DNA of 64,000 nt from Paramoeba atlantica (taxonomy: Eukaryota; Discosea): the NCBI GenBank assembly GCA_977017575.1, contig CDRNVI010000089.1, positions 92,912 to 156,911 of the forward strand, written 5' to 3'. Positions within the stretch are counted from its first letter, which is position 1; each line of letters opens with the position of its first letter. A model generated the notes under the pieces. It worked only from the letters and a program-made list of their open reading frames with translations. It was not told the origin of the DNA and ran no database searches. Shown one piece after another: positions 58,721 through 64,000 of this stretch. A program made the translations under genes and the position numbers.

Positions 58721-59266
58721 TCAAAGAAACCCAGACCTGTGAATTGAGTGCTTGTGCTGATGAGATTTCCAATTCCGTAGATTTTTGCCAAGTTGTTCAT
58801 TGAGAACTTTGTCCTCCTGTTTTCTTTGACTCAAATTTCTTTTGTGTTCTGCACGCTCACGCTGCTCACGAAGCATGCGTTTGTAGGTCTCTGTCTCCTG
58901 CCTTTGCTTAGCCTGCTCGAGAGCATCCGACACTGACGCGGATCTTGTGCCTGAAGATTTATTTCGCATAGAAGGGTCAAAATCTCCGAGCTCTTCCTCT
59001 CGCAACCGTTTTCTTCGTATTTGGTCTCGAATGCGAGAAAGTGTGCCCTCGTCCATCAATATCTTGGCCGCTTTTTCAATTTTTGAAAAGGCTTCGTGGG
59101 CTCTAGAGTCGGTGCATTTGTCAGGGTGTACGAACGCAGCTAAACGCCTGTATGTTTTTTTAACTTCGTCCGCAGTACATGCGTCAATGTTCATGACGCC
59201 AAGAGTTTCAAAATGATTCCTCCCTGCCAGAATTCGAGACAAGGTTTGCGATATATCATTCGACAT
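58721..59266 (-). CDS. J-domain protein with coiled-coil tail (DNAJC8-like)
   Basis: About 181 residues from the ATG at 59266. The J domain lies at about 17-78: NHFETLGVMNIDACTADEVK, YRRLAAFVHPDKC with intact HPD, and AHEAFSKIEKAAKIL. The rest is a highly charged helix (ALEQAKQRQETETYKRMLRE onward) with basic patches (RRKRLREEE). The layout resembles DNAJC8 or Cwc23-type nuclear J proteins. It is the first of three true J proteins within 5 kb. Confidence 0.75.
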   Translation of the reverse strand: MSNDISQTLSRILAGRNHFETLGVMNIDACTADEVKKTYRRLAAFVHPDKCTDSRAHEAFSKIEKAAKILMDEGTLSRIRDQIRRKRLREEELGDFDPSMRNKSSGTRSASVSDALEQAKQRQETETYKRMLREQRERAEHKRNLSQRKQEDKVLNEQLGKNLRNWKSHQHKHSIHRSGFL

Positions 59267-59503
59267 TAAAAAAATGATATGCAAATAAAAGAGGATCTAA
59301 GAATACTTATGAATCACAAACACATTCCGTTATATGAAAAGCATGTTGAAACGATTAGACATCACCAACAGTAGTAATTTGAGATGCAAGAAGCCAAAAA
59401 AGAAAAAAAATTGCACTATACTAGAAAGAACAGAGAATTGCGTAGTTGTAGTGCGCAATTCTGAAGCAAAAATTTCTCGTTCCCCAAGAAAAACCGTACC
59501 GAT

Positions 59504-60601
59504 CTAATACGTTAGTGATCGCCGTAAGGAATCTAACCGCCCGCAAGCATCGCATTGACTCCGCACTACGGTTTTATATCTAGCGGCAGTTCGCCACTGC
59601 TTTCGAGTGCTACCTTCCAGTACCGTTTGATTGAGCTGTGAGAGGGAAGGGGCCAGTGCCTGGTACCGCTCCAGATCTAGCAGGAGTTCATGCGCCCATT
59701 GCTTGTCATTAACTGATTGAGTTGCATTTTCCGAGTCGGAAGTCGAATCCTTGAAAAGGTGAGATATCCGGCGCTCTTCCACTTCAAATCGTTCCCATTG
59801 CTGAATTGCACAAGAAAGTTCTAACGAATCAAAAGTTTCTCGAAGGACCTGATCCTCTAAAGTACGAAGCATGTGGCGGTCAGCTGAGGTTTTTGGGTCC
59901 GGAACTTTTTCGTCTGTGTAATAAATGAGATGGGTGCCTGATCCTAGCGTTGATGTACGCATGAGATGTGAATAGCCGGTCTGATTTTGTAAGCTAAAGG
60001 ATGGAACCCGGTGTGGCTCGCTTGAAAAAGAGGTAGGTTCAAGTAAAATCCCTTTCGACAATAAGAAAGCGGTAAGAAACAGAATGAACGGCAAAACTTG
60101 ATGAAGAAATGCACCTCCTACGCCATAATGTGGTGTCTGCTCTGTACCAACCGATGAACGCCTCCTAACGAAAGGAGAGTCGAACTGTTGTGTAAAATAA
60201 AACGAACGAAGTGTGTTTTCAGGTGAAATTCCTCCGTTTCCCCCGTAAAACATTTCTTCAAAAAGTCGAAAGAAGAATTCATCAGAGTGCGGAATCTGTG
60301 ATGAGGAGCGAAATGCGTAACTCCTGCGTGCGGGAGTATCAGGAGATGATGAACCCATATCGTATGCTCTTCGTTTTTCTCGATCACGAAGTGTTGCGTA
60401 CGCACGACCAACTCGTTTGAATGCCTCTTCTGCCTTTTTATGTTTATTTTTATCCGGATGAAGTCGCAAGGCTCGTTCTTTGTAAGCCACGCGTAGCTCT
60501 TCCTCTGTTGCACGAACAGTAACACCTAAAACGTGATAATAGTTTTCAGAGCGGAGTACTTGTATTATAAGTTCTTCGTCTGGTTTATCATTGTCGGGCA
60601 T
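59504..60601 (-). CDS. DNAJB12/14-like membrane J protein (ERAD)
   Basis: About 365 residues. The J domain (about 20-82) has YHVLGVTVRATEEELRVAYK and LHPDKNKHKKAEEAF. A Ser-rich and Phe-rich linker follows, then one membrane helix (about 175-193, VLPFILFLTAFLLSKGI) and a DUF1977-like lumenal or cytosolic tail: LIYYTDEKV, then LEDQVLRETFDSLELSCAIQ with WERFE. This order fits DNAJB12/14, which recruit Hsp70 to the ER for degradation of membrane proteins. The ATG at 60601 is taken; two earlier codons are open only via TTG. Confidence 0.8.
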   Translation of the reverse strand: MPDNDKPDEELIIQVLRSENYYHVLGVTVRATEEELRVAYKERALRLHPDKNKHKKAEEAFKRVGRAYATLRDREKRRAYDMGSSSPDTPARRSYAFRSSSQIPHSDEFFFRLFEEMFYGGNGGISPENTLRSFYFTQQFDSPFVRRRSSVGTEQTPHYGVGGAFLHQVLPFILFLTAFLLSKGILLEPTSFSSEPHRVPSFSLQNQTGYSHLMRTSTLGSGTHLIYYTDEKVPDPKTSADRHMLRTLEDQVLRETFDSLELSCAIQQWERFEVEERRISHLFKDSTSDSENATQSVNDKQWAHELLLDLERYQALAPSLSQLNQTVLEGSTRKQWRTAARYKTVVRSQCDACGRLDSLRRSLTY

Positions 60602-60801
60602 AGTCAAAGATCTATTGTCTAATAATTTTTAAAAAGCCATGAACTAGCTTTTGAAAAACAGATACAAAATCAATTTGCGTCAAAACATTAATGATAAAGA
60701 AACTCAACCTTATTATGCCTACAGCTCTTTTACCGACACATTATCATTCCCTAATGTGCGACCTACAAAACCCTACCCCGTCTTACTCGCCCCCCACCCC
60801 C

Positions 60802-61653
60802 TTACTCCGTCTCTTGCAAAAACGCATGCTCCAGGCACTCTGCCGCGGTCCACCTCTTCAACGGGTCTCGCCTCAAACACCCCTCTAGAAAACCTTCCAA
60901 CACAGGCGGCAGGGCTCCACGGTCAATTTGATTCGGCCACCCCTGGCTACGCGCAATCGTCGCCACCAGTGCCATAGTGTTTCGAGCAGGAGGGGAACGC
61001 CACGGGGGGTGGCCGCTAAACATCTCCGCTACGGTACACCCCGCGGACCAGATATCTGCCTTTCCAGGATCATACCCAAGTTCCTCGGTGATCACCTCTG
61101 GAGCCATCCAGAATGGAGTCCCGGCCAGGGTCTGGGCAATCCCCTGGGTGCCCATGACCCGAGCCTGGTCAAAATCCGCAAGTTTCGCAATCCCTTGTTC
61201 AGCAGAAATTAGCACATTGTCGGGCTTTACATCACGATGGGCAATGTCTCGAGAATGGAGGTAGTGGAGTGCTCGAAACAGATGCCGCGCGTAGACCCGG
61301 AGAACCGCAAAAGGAAGCCGACCCTCTGGGAGGGTTTTCATTAACCCCCGGACCGAACCCCCGGAGACGAACTCGAGAAACACACGCAGGGAGGGGGCGG
61401 GGAGGGTGTGGGGGGAGGGGGGCTCACGGAGAGACCCGAGGTAGCGCACAATGTAGGGAGAGGAAAGGGATTTGTGGAGCTGGACTTCTTTCTCTACCAG
61501 GGAGTTAGGTTCCGAGTCCGGCTCACACCCCAGGGGAATCACTTTCACGGCAACCAGACGACCATCGGGCATAAGACCTGCGTAAACGGAGCCAAAGGTC
61601 CCGGAGCCTATTTTTTGGCCCATCGTGACGTTGCGCAGCGTCTCTGTGTTCAT
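60802..61653 (-). CDS. Ser/Thr protein kinase, MAP3K (STE11)-like, with DFD motif
   Basis: 283 residues, little more than a kinase domain. Gly-loop IGSGTFGSVYAG, VAVKVI Lys, HRDVKPDNVLI catalytic loop, GTPFWMAPEVI activation-loop end and DIWSAGCTVAEMFSGHPPW all point to the STE11/MAP3K group. The metal-binding DFG reads DFD (LADFDQARV), which is rare in active kinases though the Asp itself is kept. The gene is GC-rich. There are no regulatory domains, so partners must be separate. Confidence 0.88.
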   Translation of the reverse strand: MNTETLRNVTMGQKIGSGTFGSVYAGLMPDGRLVAVKVIPLGCEPDSEPNSLVEKEVQLHKSLSSPYIVRYLGSLREPPSPHTLPAPSLRVFLEFVSGGSVRGLMKTLPEGRLPFAVLRVYARHLFRALHYLHSRDIAHRDVKPDNVLISAEQGIAKLADFDQARVMGTQGIAQTLAGTPFWMAPEVITEELGYDPGKADIWSAGCTVAEMFSGHPPWRSPPARNTMALVATIARSQGWPNQIDRGALPPVLEGFLEGCLRRDPLKRWTAAECLEHAFLQETE

Positions 61654-62164
61654 TGCGAGGTCGATATTAGAGCAATGGAAGAATCAGTCGGGTGTTTAGT
61701 TTCCCACTACCATTTCGGTGATACTTGAAAGAGAAAATAGATTGAGCTAGAAAACAAAAATCAAAATATGTAATCGAAAACAGAGTACTGTAGTAAAAAC
61801 TAAAGACCAGCGATCCTTGCACAGCTCATACACCACGTTAAACTTCATTGATGAACTCTATAAGAAGAATTATGACCAAAATGTTGATGAGGTTACAGAA
61901 AAGAAGGTATTCGACGCACATAAAAGTATAAGTAATCAGGAAAAATCAAGCAAAGTATTGGGTGATTATAGGAAGAGGTTTTCAATATTCTGTCAAAAGT
62001 GTTCCACAGAACTGGGGTGCATACTTCTCCCATATTTTCTGTAATACAACGTGCTTCGAGTTTTCCATTATAAATGACAACATTCAACATTTGCAGAATA
62101 ACTCCACAAATAAATGATTATCCAAAATATTCATGAATTTGTGGTTAAGCGTAAGGTCGTAATC
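61654..62164. other. Intergenic spacer
   Basis: 511 AT-rich bases between the kinase and DnaJ genes. Short frames on both strands are not protein-like. No repeat is seen. Confidence 0.5.
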
Positions 62165-63535
62165 CTACGCTGTCTGACACTGAGCCTGGTTGCTGGAGCT
62201 CCCATGTCGCTTTTTCTTATTTGTATAGGTTGTGCGGTTGCCATACGTCGAGGAACTCACCTTTTCCACCCCCGGGGATATTTCCTCATTGGAGGCCTCT
62301 GCCTTACTCCACTCATGTTGCTTGTTTTGGACGAAATCCTCCGCGCTAGAAGGGACCACGTCCGGTACAATAACCTCAGAAGAGTATGTAGTCTCGAGTT
62401 TGACATGTGGAGGAGTCCCGAGAACTTTCTGAAGCTCCTTGCGGTTCTCCGCACTCAGTGTGGTAGGCATAGAAACGGTCACGATCACATATAAATTCCC
62501 CCGCGTACCGTTTTTTCGCGGCATCCCCTCATTACGGAGCAACAAAACACTGCCTGTGGAGAGTACGCTATGCGGGGTCGTCTTCACGACCAACTTTCGC
62601 CCATCCAGGTGGGAGATCACAAACTCACCACCTGTCAGAGCGTGCACCAAAGAAATTTTCTGCTTCACCAGTAGGTCATACCCTTGACGCTGAAATACAG
62701 GGTGCTTTCGCACCTCCACCTGCACGTGAAGATCGCCGGGGGAGGCTCCCGGGATACAGCCCGCCTGGGAGCGTAACACAATCACATCCATGTGAAACAC
62801 AGAGGCGTCCAGGGGCACCGGCACGTCCGCGTTCACGTTCTCGAAACCTTCCCCTTTGCAGCTCCCACAGGCATCCTCCCGACGCAGGCTCTGGCCCTGG
62901 CCGTGACAGGTGCGACAGGTGGTGATAAACTGCTGCACCATTCCGGGTCCGACATGGTTCACGACGGTCTCCTGGCCCGTGCCGTGGCATTTGCCGCACT
63001 TTTTCTTTGCCCCTGGTTTGGTAGAGCCCGCGCCCATACATTTCGTACATACAGCGGGCCGACGAATCAGGACAGTCTTCTCCCGTCCCTTATAAAGGTC
63101 TTCCAGGGTGACGGAGATGGACATGGCCTTGTCCTCGGTCATGGGTGAGGCCTCGGGGCCCGCGGAGCGCCCGCCAAAGAATTGGCTAAAGATATCGTTG
63201 GGATCAAAACCAGGGCCCGGACCTCCGCTTTCAGAAAGTCCCTCGCGTCCGTACTGATCATACATGGAACGCTTACTGGCGTCGCTCAGCACGGAGTACG
63301 CTTCGTTGATTTTCGTGAACTCCTCGGAACTTCCGCCTTGGTCGGGATGTTTTTCAATTGCTTTTTTGCGGTATGCCTTTTTAATTTCATCTTGTGAGGC
63401 ACTGCGGGAAATGCCAAGAAGGTCGTAAAAATCTTCCTGATCACTCTTTTTGTGTGCGTAGGAACGTGTTGCCTGGGATGAGGCGAATATGCGTCCCAGA
63501 GCAAGGCCGGGTCCTCTGGAGACTCGACGAAACAT
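62165..63535 (-). CDS. Mitochondrial type I DnaJ (Hsp40)
   Basis: About 456 residues from the ATG at 63535. MFRRVSRGPGLALGRIFASS is a clear presequence. The J domain (about 34-95) has FYDLLGISRSASQDEIKKAY and HPDQGG. A Gly-rich linker follows, then four intact zinc repeats, CTKCMGAG, CGKCHGTG, CRTCHGQG and CGSCKGEG (about 165-235), and a C-terminal substrate-binding part. The zinc region reads like the cytosolic Ydj1/DNAJA1 type (GMVQQFITTCRTC), yet the N-terminus is mitochondrial, so it probably serves matrix Hsp70 alongside the Zim17-like protein of this window. GC-rich codon use. Confidence 0.9.
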   Translation of the reverse strand: MFRRVSRGPGLALGRIFASSQATRSYAHKKSDQEDFYDLLGISRSASQDEIKKAYRKKAIEKHPDQGGSSEEFTKINEAYSVLSDASKRSMYDQYGREGLSESGGPGPGFDPNDIFSQFFGGRSAGPEASPMTEDKAMSISVTLEDLYKGREKTVLIRRPAVCTKCMGAGSTKPGAKKKCGKCHGTGQETVVNHVGPGMVQQFITTCRTCHGQGQSLRREDACGSCKGEGFENVNADVPVPLDASVFHMDVIVLRSQAGCIPGASPGDLHVQVEVRKHPVFQRQGYDLLVKQKISLVHALTGGEFVISHLDGRKLVVKTTPHSVLSTGSVLLLRNEGMPRKNGTRGNLYVIVTVSMPTTLSAENRKELQKVLGTPPHVKLETTYSSEVIVPDVVPSSAEDFVQNKQHEWSKAEASNEEISPGVEKVSSSTYGNRTTYTNKKKRHGSSSNQAQCQTA

Positions 63536-64000
63536 GGGAGAGTAGTGAACAGTAAAAACCACGTATGAAGCTAGTTAAAAGTTTCAGCTTAAAATCGGAT
63601 GTACAACCGGATGTATGTATTCAATGCGTTTACGAAAAAGAATCTAGTCCAAGTAAACTACTAGTCTAGTAGGTGATAAAATACGTCGGCGTAATTCAGA
63701 AGTTCCGTTTTCACAAAAATCTTGAAGAAAGAGGCATCAAAAAAGACCTGTCTTACAAGAATGCTATGCCTCAATGATTCATACGTTACGAATCCTTTTA
63801 ACAAAAGGATGACGTCTGCGATTTAACAAACACATATTTTTTGCGTCACCCCATCACATTACCTAGAACATCCACATAAGTGAATGAAACTATCCCCCAT
63901 AATCAACATGCTAGACCTAGAATACAATACTTTACCCCTATACGTTATCCACACATTTCTGTCCTCTCTACACCCCTTTCTACCTAAACAAACCTTAATC
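63536..64000. other. Right-edge spacer
   Basis: About 465 bases with no recognised gene. The last 160 bases are rich in C and A on the plus strand and may belong to the 3' region of the next gene. Confidence 0.45.

Overview
The window looks like nuclear DNA of a flagellate protist of the Euglenozoa: a kinetoplastid relative or a diplonemid rather than a classical trypanosomatid. Three things point there. All 22 host genes I accept lie on the minus strand, as in a polycistronic directional gene cluster. No host gene needs an intron, and several starts are preceded by a polypyrimidine tract plus AG, as expected for spliced-leader addition. The 1150-residue ApbE/flavocytochrome/cytochrome b5 reductase-type fumarate reductase closely resembles the trypanosomatid enzyme. 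A TOR kinase with an internal PDZ domain also recalls trypanosomatid TOR-like 1. Against an ordinary trypanosomatid is the wealth of DNA transposons. The species is not identified, and this placement is inference.

Layout, left to right. 0-23 kb is a dense host block: DDX31/Dbp7-type helicase, Zim17-type zinc finger protein, a small mitochondrial-looking protein, NAE1, SepSecS, a giant TOR kinase, GNL2/NOG2 GTPase, HYPK and a USP36/42-like deubiquitinase. 23.2-32.3 kb is repeat island 1, a nest of inverted-repeat elements holding an IS30-like transposase relic and a hAT-like transposon. 32.4-37.3 kb carries host genes for PUS7/TruD, a mitochondrial HMG-box protein and a membrane J-like protein. 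37.3-45.5 kb is repeat island 2: Tc1/mariner elements, one inserted at a TA in an older repeat, a large hairpin and GC-rich repeats. One small membrane-protein gene follows at 45.6 kb. 46.3-48.6 kb is repeat island 3. From 48.7 kb to the end is a second host block: proteasome beta 6, TFIIIC subunit Tfc4/GTF3C3, fumarate reductase, uL16/RPL10, a Cys-rich mitochondrial-looking protein, two J-domain proteins, a MAP3K-like kinase and a mitochondrial type I DnaJ.

The host genes are mostly housekeeping: ribosome biogenesis (DDX31, GNL2, RPL10), protein quality control (proteasome, HYPK, USP, NAE1, four J or J-like proteins), mitochondrial import and genome upkeep (Zim17, HMG box, DnaJ), selenoprotein synthesis (SepSecS), tRNA transcription and modification (Tfc4, PUS7), growth signalling (TOR) and redox balance (fumarate reductase). 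Neighbouring genes need not share a pathway in such clusters. The repeats sit between genes and I see no host gene broken by one.

The least ordinary items are the TOR kinase (PDZ domain, altered rapamycin-contact residues, FATC split by a low-complexity insert), the IS30-like element with arrays of terminal motifs, and the nested terminal-inverted-repeat elements whose borders can be read directly.
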